A DNA stretch of 64,000 bases from Sinorhizobium psoraleae (lineage in GTDB: Bacteria; Pseudomonadota; Alphaproteobacteria; Rhizobiales; Rhizobiaceae): the NCBI RefSeq assembly GCF_013283645.1, contig NZ_JABEKV010000003.1:186001-250000 (forward strand). The letters run 5' to 3'. The position numbers and the translations under genes were made by a program. Under the pieces are notes generated by a model. The model had not been told where the DNA came from and did no database searches. It was given only the letters and a program-made list of their open reading frames with translations. This document shows, one piece after another, positions 20,026 through 27,965 of the stretch (within the stretch, counting starts at the first letter, position 1; every line of letters starts with the position of its first letter).

Positions 20026-21431
20026 GCCGCACCTCCTTTGGCCGGCGCGGGCAGCACCTTTCCGGGATTGAAGAGACCAGCGGGATCGATCGCCTGCTTG
20101 ATAGCACGGGCAAGCGCCTGTTCAGCGACCGCCTTCGTGCGCTGCCACTCGCCCACGCGATATTGGCCGAGCCCATGTTCGGCCGAGATCGAACCGCGGT
20201 GGCGAACGACTGCATCATGAACCGCGCGATTGACCGCAGCCGGATCGTCCTCGGGTCCCAGCAGCACGTTGTAATGAAGATTGCCGTCGCCGAGATGCCC
20301 GAAGACGTTGAGCCGTGCCGCGCCCGAGACGGCAGCCACCGCGGCACGTGCGTCCGCGAGGTAAGCAGGCATGGCGGTGAGCGGCACCGAGATGTCGTGC
20401 TTCAGGCCGCGGCCCTCCCGCGCCTCTGCCTCCGTCACGTGTTCACGCAGCGCCCACAGCGATTGCGCCTGCTGACGGCTCGCGGCCACGACACCGTCAA
20501 GGGCAAGCTCTTCCTCGAAGGCGGCGGCAAACAGCGCTTCCATCGCAATCTCGAGCCCGGTCAGGCTAGACGCTGCTTCAATCAGCAGAAACCACTCGCC
20601 GGCGGCAATCGGACTTTTCAGGCCGGCGTGCCTCTCGACGAGCGCAATCGATTCCCCCGAGATGAGCTCGAAGGCGGAAAGCGCATCGCCGATCTCGCTC
20701 TGGGCCTTCGCGTAGAGCGCGATCGCCGTTTCCACGTCGGCTACGGAGAGCAGCGCAGTGACGCTGTGGCGCGGCGCCGGCACGAGCCGCAGGACGGCCG
20801 CCGTGACGATGCCGAGCGTTCCTTCGGCGCCGATGAAGAGCTGCTTCCAGTCGTAGCCCGCATTATCCTTGCGCAGGTGCCGGAGGCCGTCGACGATCGA
20901 ACCGTCGGCAAGCACGACCTCGAGCCCGAGCACCAGCGCGCGCGTCATCCCGTAGCGCAGCACGTTGACGCCGCCGGCATTGGTGGAGACGATGCCGCCG
21001 ATCGTGGCCGATCCCTCGGCCGCGAGGCTGACGGGCAGCATCCGCTCCCGCTTCGCGGCCTCCTCCTTGACGGACTGCAGGATCGCGCCGGCCTCGACCT
21101 CCACGGTCATGCCGACCGGGTCCAGGCTGCGGATCTTGGTCAGGCGGTTGAGCGACAGCAGCACCTGCGACGAACTGGCGTCGGGCGTCGCTCCACCGGC
21201 AAGGCCCGTGTTGCCGCCCTGCGGCACGATCGATGCGCCGTGCTTGCGGCAGGCGGCGACGACCTTCGCCACTTCGCCGGTGTTGCCCGGACGCACGACA
21301 CAGAGCAGGCTCCCAACGAAGCTCCGCTTCCAGTCGACGGCATAGGGCTCGATGTCGCTCGGCGCCGTCAGCACGGCTGCGGGCCCGCAGATCGTCCGCA
21401 GTTGATCGAGGAGCGCGTCCTGCCCGGCCAT
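20022..21431 (-). CDS. FAD-linked D-2-hydroxyacid dehydrogenase (GlcD/D-lactate type)
   Basis: A 469-residue PCMH-type FAD protein of the GlcD/D-2-hydroxyglutarate dehydrogenase family, oxidising a D-2-hydroxy acid to the 2-oxo acid. The FAD loop is SIVPQGGNTGLAGGATPD and the second FAD region is AEGSATIGGIVSTNAGGVNV. The C-terminal metal and substrate motifs are LNVFGHLGDGNLHYNV and ISAEHGLGQYRVGEW. The ATG at 21431 overlaps the aroE stop (TGATG), implying coupling. Within the operon it may act on a hydroxy acid produced by the neighbouring enzymes. Confidence 0.88.
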   Translation of the reverse strand: MAGQDALLDQLRTICGPAAVLTAPSDIEPYAVDWKRSFVGSLLCVVRPGNTGEVAKVVAACRKHGASIVPQGGNTGLAGGATPDASSSQVLLSLNRLTKIRSLDPVGMTVEVEAGAILQSVKEEAAKRERMLPVSLAAEGSATIGGIVSTNAGGVNVLRYGMTRALVLGLEVVLADGSIVDGLRHLRKDNAGYDWKQLFIGAEGTLGIVTAAVLRLVPAPRHSVTALLSVADVETAIALYAKAQSEIGDALSAFELISGESIALVERHAGLKSPIAAGEWFLLIEAASSLTGLEIAMEALFAAAFEEELALDGVVAASRQQAQSLWALREHVTEAEAREGRGLKHDISVPLTAMPAYLADARAAVAAVSGAARLNVFGHLGDGNLHYNVLLGPEDDPAAVNRAVHDAVVRHRGSISAEHGLGQYRVGEWQRTKAVAEQALARAIKQAIDPAGLFNPGKVLPAPAKGGAA

Positions 21432-22246
21432 CACGCGATCGCCCCCATGTGCTTCGCCATGAGTTCGATCTGGCATTGCAGCATCGGCAGGCCGCGCTGG
21501 ATGCGGCACCCGATCGCCTCCGCCGCCTTCAGAAGCGGCGTCATCACCGGGTCCATGATCGCGTCGGCGACGACCTGACCGGCAGAGAGCCTGGAGAAAT
21601 CGAGAGGCGGCGCGTCGGTCTCCTTCATGCCGAGCGATGTGCCATTGACGACGAGATCGTGGTCGGCCACTGACGCGGCATCGGTCGAGAGCGAGAGGCC
21701 GGGATGCGCCTGCCGCAGCCGCCCCACCAGAGCCTCGGCCCTGTCGATGGTGCGATTGGCGATGGTGAGGTGGCTGACACCGGCATCGGCCAGCGCGAAG
21801 GCAATCGCGCAGGCTGCACCCCCGGCACCGGCCACGTAGGCGCGTTTGCCCTCCGGCTCGAAGCCGGTTACCGTCCGAAGCGCCACGACGAAGCCGATGC
21901 CGTCGAGCATCGTCCCCACCATGCGGCCGTCCGCCTCGCGCCGGACGCAATTGACGGCGCCGATGTTGCGGGCCTCTCCGGTCACCCCGTCGCAGAGCCC
22001 GAGCATGACCGGCTTGTGCGGCACGGTCGCAATGAAACCGCCGAAATTCTCCATCGTCTTCAGGCCGGACACCAGCGTCGCCAGCCCTTCGGGTTTGACA
22101 TGGAAGGGGATCAGCACCGCGTCCACGCCGTGACGAGCAAAGACCTCGGCCATGACTTCCGGCGTCTTCACGTGGTGGATCGGATCGGCAAGAATACCGT
22201 AGATGCGGGTCTTACCCGTGATCCGGTGGGCGGGTGCGTCCGTCAT
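21431..22246 (-). CDS. Shikimate dehydrogenase-family protein
   Basis: A 271-residue AroE/YdiB-type NAD(P) dehydrogenase. The substrate lobe begins TRIYGILADPIHHVKTPEVM, where shikimate enzymes usually have a PVxHSxSP-type loop; here it is DPIHHVKTP, an AroE-like variant. The Lys-containing IATVPHKPVML and the dinucleotide loop YVAGAGGAACAIAFAL follow. Its place in a catabolic operon, not with core aromatic biosynthesis, suggests use of quinate, shikimate or a related polyol rather than housekeeping. No 3-dehydroshikimate dehydratase gene is in the window to link it to pca. Confidence 0.85.
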   Translation of the reverse strand: MTDAPAHRITGKTRIYGILADPIHHVKTPEVMAEVFARHGVDAVLIPFHVKPEGLATLVSGLKTMENFGGFIATVPHKPVMLGLCDGVTGEARNIGAVNCVRREADGRMVGTMLDGIGFVVALRTVTGFEPEGKRAYVAGAGGAACAIAFALADAGVSHLTIANRTIDRAEALVGRLRQAHPGLSLSTDAASVADHDLVVNGTSLGMKETDAPPLDFSRLSAGQVVADAIMDPVMTPLLKAAEAIGCRIQRGLPMLQCQIELMAKHMGAIA

Positions 22247-22385
22247 GCCATGCTCCGTATCGCTCGGACGTTGGAAGGATTGGTCTGGCGCCAGGCATTG
22301 GACGCCGAACGCCGTTCTGCGGCGATTACGTTCTGGAACGACATCGGTGATCTCGTCTGTTGCAGTGGGCTCGAAACCTGGTCTT

Positions 22386-23201
22386 TCACGTCATGTAAAG
22401 ACCGCCGGCGACGTCGATCGTCTGCCCGGTGACGAAGCTTGATTCCGCCGAGGTCAGATAAACGGCGGCATCCGCCACCTCCTCCGGCTGACCCAGCCTG
22501 CCCATTGGCGTCAGCTTCACCTGCTCGTCGTTGATCTCGCGCGCGACGCCGCGCACCATCGGGGTCTCGATGCGGCCGGGCGCCAGCGCATTGACCCGGA
22601 TGCCATAGGGGCCGAGTTCGGCTGCAAGGTGCTTGGTGAAACCGATCAGCGCCGATTTCGTCGCCGCGTAGTGGCAGGCGACGATCGGCGAATAGGTCTT
22701 GCCCGCCACCGACGACATGTTGACGATCCAGCCGCGCTCGGCCTTGCGCATTGATGGCGTGAGCGCACGGATCGTATTGAACGGGCCGGAGAGGTTGACG
22801 GCAACCACGCGGTTCCATTCCGTGGGATCCATCTCCCAGACCCTATGCGCCACCCCATCGTGCTTCGGCGAAATGCCTGCATTGTTGACGACGGTGTCGA
22901 AAGCATCGCCCATGGTCCTTGCGGCATCGTCAAGGCCGGCTTCGACTGCGCCGTAATCTGCAACATCGAGAAGAAGCGGCAGGCCCTCACCGTGACCATC
23001 GGCCTTGATGAGCGCCACGGTCTCGGCGATGTCGTCCGCGTTCATGTCGGCGACGCCGACGGTCGCGCCGCGGGCGGCAAAGCCGAGCGCGATCGCCCGT
23101 CCGATTCCGCGACCGCCACCGGTGACGAGCACGCGGCGGCCGGCATGGCTCGGACGGTACGAGATGGAGCAAGGGTTTTCTTCTCTTACAGGCATCATCA
23201 A
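22386..23201 (-). CDS. Short-chain dehydrogenase/reductase of the importer operon
   Basis: A 271-residue FabG-like SDR. Features are RRVLVTGGGRGIGRAIALGF, TVVNNAGISPKHDGVAHRVW, the active site NMSSVAGKTYSPIVACHYAA with Tyr and Lys, and the C-terminal FVTGQTIDVAGGLYMT. The start overlaps the livF stop by 4 bp; an ATG at 23195 is an alternative. It is likely to oxidise a hydroxyl group of the imported compound. Confidence 0.87.
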   Translation of the reverse strand: MMMPVREENPCSISYRPSHAGRRVLVTGGGRGIGRAIALGFAARGATVGVADMNADDIAETVALIKADGHGEGLPLLLDVADYGAVEAGLDDAARTMGDAFDTVVNNAGISPKHDGVAHRVWEMDPTEWNRVVAVNLSGPFNTIRALTPSMRKAERGWIVNMSSVAGKTYSPIVACHYAATKSALIGFTKHLAAELGPYGIRVNALAPGRIETPMVRGVAREINDEQVKLTPMGRLGQPEEVADAAVYLTSAESSFVTGQTIDVAGGLYMT

Positions 23202-23902
23202 ATTCCCAAATAGGCTTGACGGACGTGATCGTTCGTAAGCAGCGCATCGGAGCTGTCCGAAAGGACGATCTCGCCGTTTTCGAGGACATAGCCGCGGTCG
23301 GCGGCCTTGAGCGTATGAAAGACGTTCTGCTCGACGATCAGGACCGTGGCACCCGTCTTGACGATCGTATCGATGACGTCGAAGACCTGCTGCACGACGA
23401 TCGGCGCGAGACCCAACGACGGCTCATCGAACATCAGCAGTCTCGGGCGGGCCATCATGCCCCTTGCGATCGCCACCATCTGCTGTTCGCCGCCGGAAAG
23501 AGAACCGGCGCTCTGGTTCAGCCTCTCCCGCACGCGGGGAAAGAGCGACAGCACGTGGTCGAGCGTATCCTTCTGCTTCGCGCGCGCTTCCGCGCGATAG
23601 GCACCCATCAGCAGGTTTTCATGCACGGTCATGTCCGCAAAGAGTTGCCTGCCTTCCGGGATGAGCGTGATACCGAGATCGACGACCTCATGCGCGGGAA
23701 GCCTGGTGATATCCTGCCCCTCGAATGTGATACGTCCCGCGGTGGGCTTGATCAGGCCGGCGATGGTGCGCAGTGTCGTCGTCTTGCCGGCGCCGTTGGC
23801 TCCGACGATGGTTACGACCTCGCCCGGCTGAACGTCGAGCGAGACGTCGTGCAAGATGGTTGTCGCGCCGTATCCTGCGTGAATGCCTTCAAGCCTGAGC
23901 AT
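23198..23902 (-). CDS. livF: Branched-chain amino acid-type ABC transporter ATPase (LivF)
   Basis: A 234-residue ATPase of the HAAT family. Walker A is GANGAGKTTTLRTIAGL, the signature is SGGEQQMVAIARGMMARPRL and Walker B is LLMFDEPSLGLAP. It overlaps the upstream fused livMG gene by 14 bp. With livH, livMG and livK it completes a high-affinity ABC importer. Despite the Liv name, such importers in rhizobia also carry amides, aromatic acids and other solutes, and the neighbouring genes point to a non-standard substrate. Confidence 0.93.
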   Translation of the reverse strand: MLRLEGIHAGYGATTILHDVSLDVQPGEVVTIVGANGAGKTTTLRTIAGLIKPTAGRITFEGQDITRLPAHEVVDLGITLIPEGRQLFADMTVHENLLMGAYRAEARAKQKDTLDHVLSLFPRVRERLNQSAGSLSGGEQQMVAIARGMMARPRLLMFDEPSLGLAPIVVQQVFDVIDTIVKTGATVLIVEQNVFHTLKAADRGYVLENGEIVLSDSSDALLTNDHVRQAYLGI

Positions 23903-25697
23903 GGGTGAATTCCTTTCCGAGATAGGCCTCGATCACCTGCGGATCGCGCACGACATTCTGGGGCTTGCCCTCCGCGATGATCCGGCCGGAGTTCAGCACC
24001 ACCACACGATCCGACAGCGACATCACCGCCTGCATCACATGTTCGATGGCGATGATCGAGACGCCGCTGTCACGAATGGAGAGCATGAGGTCGATGGCGC
24101 GGCGGACGTCGGTCTGGTTGATGCCGGCCATGACCTCGTCGAGGAGCAGGATCCGCGGCTTCATGGCCATGACGCGGGCGACTTCCAGCCGCTTCAGCCC
24201 GCCGATGGTGAGCCCCCTCGCCTCGGCGTGGAGCCAGGGAGCGAGACCCATGCGGAATGCCGTCTCGCGTGCCGCCTCGCGGGCGTCGTTGACGTCGCGG
24301 TGGCGGTGGAAGGCGCCGACCATGATGTTTTCTTCGACCGTCATCGCCGCGAAGGGCTGGACGATCTGGAAGGTTCGGCCGACGCCGATCGCAGCGAAAT
24401 CCCCCGGCGTCAGCGGCGCCTGCCAGGAGCCGTCCTCGGCCCGAACCCTGACCGAGCCGCTGTCCGGCTCGAGGAAGCCGGAGAGCATGTTGAAGACGGT
24501 GGTCTTGCCGGCGCCGTTCGGGCCGATCAGGCCGAGGATTTCGCCTTCCTTTAGCGAGAAGCTGACGTCGTTGGTGACGTGCAGTCCGGCGAAGTGCTTG
24601 TCCAGATGCTCCGCGACCAGGATGTCGTTGCCGATCGGCGGGCGCTCGGCGGCACGCGGGGCAGCGGCAACCGAAGCCGACTGAGTTCCGCGCTCCGGTA
24701 CGGCGCTGCCGAAGTAGCGCCCGAGGATGCCCATCAGGCCATTCGGCATGAAGAGCACGACGAGGACCAACACGACGCCGTAGACAAAGCCGTGCAGGCC
24801 GAGCGCCTGCGCGCCGAGCCAGCCGCGGGCAAGTTCGGAGAGCGGCACGAGGAACAAGGCGCCGACGAGCGGCCCGACGACTGTACCGAGACCGCCGATC
24901 AGCGCGAACATCGCGATCTGGATCGACATTGTCAGCGAGAACATCGCCGCCGGCTCGATGAATGTGAGGTACATGGCGTGGAACGTACCGATGAAGGCGG
25001 TGAGCGCGGCCGATGCCGAGACTGCGATGAGGCGTACCTTGACGGTGTTCACGCCTGCGGCCTGGGCAGCGCTTTGGCGCTCGCGAGTGGCGACCAGATG
25101 GAATCCCAGGCGGTGCGAACGGATCCACCAGGCGACGGCGAGCGCCACGACCAGCATGCCGAAGGCGATGAGAAGCGCAGGTGTGCGATCGCGGAAGACC
25201 ATCCACTCCCAGCCGAATTTCAGCGGGATCATCAGACCCGTTGCACCGCCGGTGAACTCCCGAAAGTGCAGCGCGAGCACGCGGAACACCTCGAGGAAAG
25301 CGATCGTCGCCAGCGAGAAGAACGGACCGCGCAGGCGGAAGCAGGGATAACTGATCGCAACGGCGACGACGACGGACACCGCCGCACCGGCAAACATCCC
25401 GAGCCAGGGCGAGATGCCGATGTTCATCAGCATCACGCCGGCGTAGGCGCCGATGCCATAGAAGATGGCATGACCGAGCGAGAGCTGTCCGGCATAGCCG
25501 CCGACGATGTTCCAGGCGGTCGAGAGACCGGCGAAGATGAAGATGGTGATGAAGATGTGTGCGACGAACTGGTCGCCGATGGCAATCGGTGCCGCCAGCA
25601 GCGCCAACAAGAGCGCGCCCAGCGCCCCAGCCTTCTTTAGCGGAACCGAACTTGTCCGAGCGGTCGGAGCGGTGTTGTCGAGCGTGGTATCTGTCAT
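23889..25697 (-). CDS. Fused LivM permease - LivG ATPase of the ABC importer
   Basis: A single 602-residue frame holds two normally separate subunits. Residues about 25-330 form the LivM membrane domain (LSTAWNIVGGYAGQLSLGHA, FTGGATGLMIPL, MFALIGGLGTVVGPLVGALF). Residues about 360-600 form LivG, with Walker A GLIGPNGAGKTTVFNML near residue 390, signature LTIGGLKRLEVARVMAMKP, Walker B LLLDEVMAGI and the LivG-type end IIAEGKPQNVVRDPQVIEAY. The linker is about 25 Ala/Arg/Pro-rich residues. GAGGAAAG precedes the ATG at 25697, directly after the livH stop. Confidence 0.92.
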   Translation of the reverse strand: MTDTTLDNTAPTARTSSVPLKKAGALGALLLALLAAPIAIGDQFVAHIFITIFIFAGLSTAWNIVGGYAGQLSLGHAIFYGIGAYAGVMLMNIGISPWLGMFAGAAVSVVVAVAISYPCFRLRGPFFSLATIAFLEVFRVLALHFREFTGGATGLMIPLKFGWEWMVFRDRTPALLIAFGMLVVALAVAWWIRSHRLGFHLVATRERQSAAQAAGVNTVKVRLIAVSASAALTAFIGTFHAMYLTFIEPAAMFSLTMSIQIAMFALIGGLGTVVGPLVGALFLVPLSELARGWLGAQALGLHGFVYGVVLVLVVLFMPNGLMGILGRYFGSAVPERGTQSASVAAAPRAAERPPIGNDILVAEHLDKHFAGLHVTNDVSFSLKEGEILGLIGPNGAGKTTVFNMLSGFLEPDSGSVRVRAEDGSWQAPLTPGDFAAIGVGRTFQIVQPFAAMTVEENIMVGAFHRHRDVNDAREAARETAFRMGLAPWLHAEARGLTIGGLKRLEVARVMAMKPRILLLDEVMAGINQTDVRRAIDLMLSIRDSGVSIIAIEHVMQAVMSLSDRVVVLNSGRIIAEGKPQNVVRDPQVIEAYLGKEFTHAQA

Positions 25698-25705
25698 GGC
25701 TTTCC

Positions 25706-26593
25706 TCATGGCGATACATGCGAGAGGTTGAGGCGCTCGCTGAAGAGACCTGAAGGCTTGAGAATCAGGATCAGCAGGAACACGCCGAAGACGGCGACCT
25801 CGCGCAGATCGGATCCGATGTAGAAGCCGGCGAAGCTGTCGATCAGGCCGATGATCATCGCACCGGCAAAGGCGCCGCCGATCGAGCCGAGGCCGCCGAG
25901 GACCACCACCACGAAAGCGGTCAGCACAAAATAGGTGCCGATGGTCGGGGACGCCGGATAGAGGGGCGCGACCATGGCGGCGGCGAAGCCCACACAGGCC
26001 GCACCGATGCCGAAGGTCAGCATGTAGATGCGGTTGACATTGATACCCATGAGCTGGGCGGCGGCGCGGTTCTGCGCCACGGCGCGAATGGCGCGGCCCA
26101 TCTGCGTCCGCTGCAGGAAGAGTTGCAGTCCGACCACGAGCGCTGCGGAAGCGAGCAGGATGATCACCTGCCCGAGCAGGACGCGGACAGGCCCGATCTG
26201 AATGGGCATGCGCAGCCCGCCGGGAGGCGTGTTGGCGATATCGGCGCCGAAGATCAGGAGCGCCAGGTTGATCAATGCCGTGGAGAGACCCACTGTGGCG
26301 AAGATCTGGATATGGTCGTCGCGTGCACTCATCAGCGGCTGGATGATGAAGCGCTGCGTGGCGACGCCCACCAGGAACAAGAGCGGCGCGACCGCCACGA
26401 CGGTTACGAGCGGATGGAGACCAAGCTTGGCCGTGATCAGGTAGACCAGGTACATCCCGATCATCAGGAACTCGCCATGCGCGAAGTTCACGACCTTGAC
26501 GATCCCGAAGATCAGGGTCAGGCCGATACTGACGATGGCAAAGAGGGCGCCGAGCATCAGGCCGCTGGCAAGCACTTGCAAAAACGTGTCCAT
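25706..26593 (-). CDS. livH: ABC importer permease LivH
   Basis: A 295-residue multi-helix inner-membrane permease. Features are LASGLMLGALFAIVSIGLTL, GIVKVVNFAHGEFLMIGMYL and the EAA-like AVAQNRAAAQLMGINVNRIY, with VVVVLGGLGSIGGAFAGAMI near the end. The start is either ATG 26593 or GTG 26596. It is separated from the binding-protein gene livK by 125 bp that contain a strong hairpin, and is followed 8 bp later by the fused livMG gene. Confidence 0.93.
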   Translation of the reverse strand: MDTFLQVLASGLMLGALFAIVSIGLTLIFGIVKVVNFAHGEFLMIGMYLVYLITAKLGLHPLVTVVAVAPLLFLVGVATQRFIIQPLMSARDDHIQIFATVGLSTALINLALLIFGADIANTPPGGLRMPIQIGPVRVLLGQVIILLASAALVVGLQLFLQRTQMGRAIRAVAQNRAAAQLMGINVNRIYMLTFGIGAACVGFAAAMVAPLYPASPTIGTYFVLTAFVVVVLGGLGSIGGAFAGAMIIGLIDSFAGFYIGSDLREVAVFGVFLLILILKPSGLFSERLNLSHVSP

Positions 26594-26672
26594 CACGCCT
26601 CACTGTCTGTTGGGCACGGCGAACGGGACGAGACCGACCGGGCCGCAGCGTGCGAAACAAGGAGAACAGCTT

Positions 26673-26704
26673 CGGAAGGCGCAACCAACCTGCTGCGCCT
26701 TCCG
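26673..26704 (-). terminator. Stem-loop between livK and livH
   Basis: On the transcribed strand CGGAAGGCGCA pairs perfectly with TGCGCCTTCCG over a 10-base loop, starting 14 bp after the livK stop. There is no clear U-run, so it may be a processing or partial-termination site that keeps livK mRNA more abundant than the permease/ATPase part. That pattern is common after periplasmic binding-protein genes. Confidence 0.55.
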
Positions 26705-26718
26705 CTCGGGAGGTCGCC

Positions 26719-27921
26719 TCAGTCGGCGAATTGCATCGGCGCGGTCGCCGCGGCGTCGGGATAGACCGTGACGAGTTTGCCGCCCTGCCACTGCATACCC
26801 ATCATAGCGGCGCGTTCGTTCTGGTTGTTCTCGCCGAACTTGATGCCGTATCCGGCGGCGGTCGCACCGTCGGGAATGTCCATGGCCTTGACCGCCTCGA
26901 CGATAGTGTCAGGCTCGAAGCCCTCCGCCTTGCCGATCGCTTCGAGAATGGCCTTGGCGCCGACATAGTTGTTCAGCGAATGGCCGGAGCGCGGCGCACT
27001 ACCGTACTTCGCCTTGTAGGCCTCGATGAAGGCCTCGAGGCCAGGCGTCGCCTTGGTGTTGACGAGGTATTGGGTGAAGTCCACGTCAAGGACGCCATCG
27101 ATCACGTCATGGCCCACTGCATCGGCCGTCGGCTGCATGGAGTAGCCGCCGCCACCGCCGATGACGGCCGCAGGCTTGTAGCCGGCCTCGTTGGCCTGCT
27201 GCAGGAACAGGACCGAGTCGTTCTGGTAGGAAGTCTGCAGCACCACGTCGACGCCGGCCTGCTTCAGCTCCAGCACCAACGAGGACATGTCGACGGTCGC
27301 CGCCGGATAGCCGGAGGAAACGGCCACGTTCAGGCCCCTCTCCTTGGCGTAGTTGGCCTGGTGCGTCGAGACGGAGGTGCCGTAGCTCGAGTCTTCGTAG
27401 ATGATGCCGATCTTCAGCTCTTCCGGCTTCTTGCCGATGCCAGGTGCGATCTTGTCCGCGACCATGTCGACGATCATCTTGCCCATGTCGGCGGCATAAG
27501 GGTTGGTGCGGAATAGGTACTTGAGGCCGCGTCCGGTCACCTCGTCGGCAACGGCACCGAGTTCGAAATAGGGAATGCCGGAAAGCTCGGCAACCTGGCT
27601 TGCCGCGATCGAGCGCGCCGACGAATAGGTGCCGAAGATCGCCGCAACCTGCTCGAGCGAGATGAGGCGGCGGGCCTCGCCGATCGCCTGGTTGTTGTCG
27701 ACCGCGTCACCGCGAACCAGGACGACCTTTTCGCCCTGGATGCCGCCGGCTGCATTGATCTCGTCGACCGCGATCTCCAGACCGCGTGCGCTCTCCTCCC
27801 CGAGAAGCGCGAGCTGGCCACTGAAGGGATAAAGCGCCCCGAACTTCACATCGGCATGCGCAGCGGTTGCCGACAGCACGATGGCTGCGACGGTAGTCTT
27901 CAGAAGATACGACAGTTTCAT
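26719..27921 (-). CDS. Periplasmic solute-binding protein of the Liv-type importer
   Basis: A 400-residue type I periplasmic binding protein. The signal peptide is residues 1-23 (KLLKTTVAAIVLSATAAHA-type, cleaved before DVKF). The mature start, VKFGALYPFSGQLALLGEES, is typical of the LivK/amide-binding family, as is FGTYSSARSIAASQVAELSG. It lies between the ThDP enzyme and the permease genes in the operon. The ligand is not deducible; the TSY...NDSVLFLQQANEAG region is unlike classical Leu-binding proteins. Confidence 0.92.
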   Translation of the reverse strand: MKLSYLLKTTVAAIVLSATAAHADVKFGALYPFSGQLALLGEESARGLEIAVDEINAAGGIQGEKVVLVRGDAVDNNQAIGEARRLISLEQVAAIFGTYSSARSIAASQVAELSGIPYFELGAVADEVTGRGLKYLFRTNPYAADMGKMIVDMVADKIAPGIGKKPEELKIGIIYEDSSYGTSVSTHQANYAKERGLNVAVSSGYPAATVDMSSLVLELKQAGVDVVLQTSYQNDSVLFLQQANEAGYKPAAVIGGGGGYSMQPTADAVGHDVIDGVLDVDFTQYLVNTKATPGLEAFIEAYKAKYGSAPRSGHSLNNYVGAKAILEAIGKAEGFEPDTIVEAVKAMDIPDGATAAGYGIKFGENNQNERAAMMGMQWQGGKLVTVYPDAAATAPMQFAD

Positions 27922-27965
27922 GTTCTCCTCCCGGAAGTGCCGTTGGTTACGATGGTCTCAAGGTC

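Noticed and set aside
18610-20220. A 536-codon plus-strand frame opposite the GMC oxidase and FAD-oxidase genes
   Set aside because: Both genes on the minus strand have clear FAD motifs and coupled starts; the plus-strand reading has no recognisable domain or ribosome site.
21431-22246. A direct quinate/shikimate-to-protocatechuate route joining the AroE-like gene with the pca genes
   Set aside because: No 3-dehydroshikimate dehydratase or dehydroquinase gene is visible in the window, so the link is not supported.
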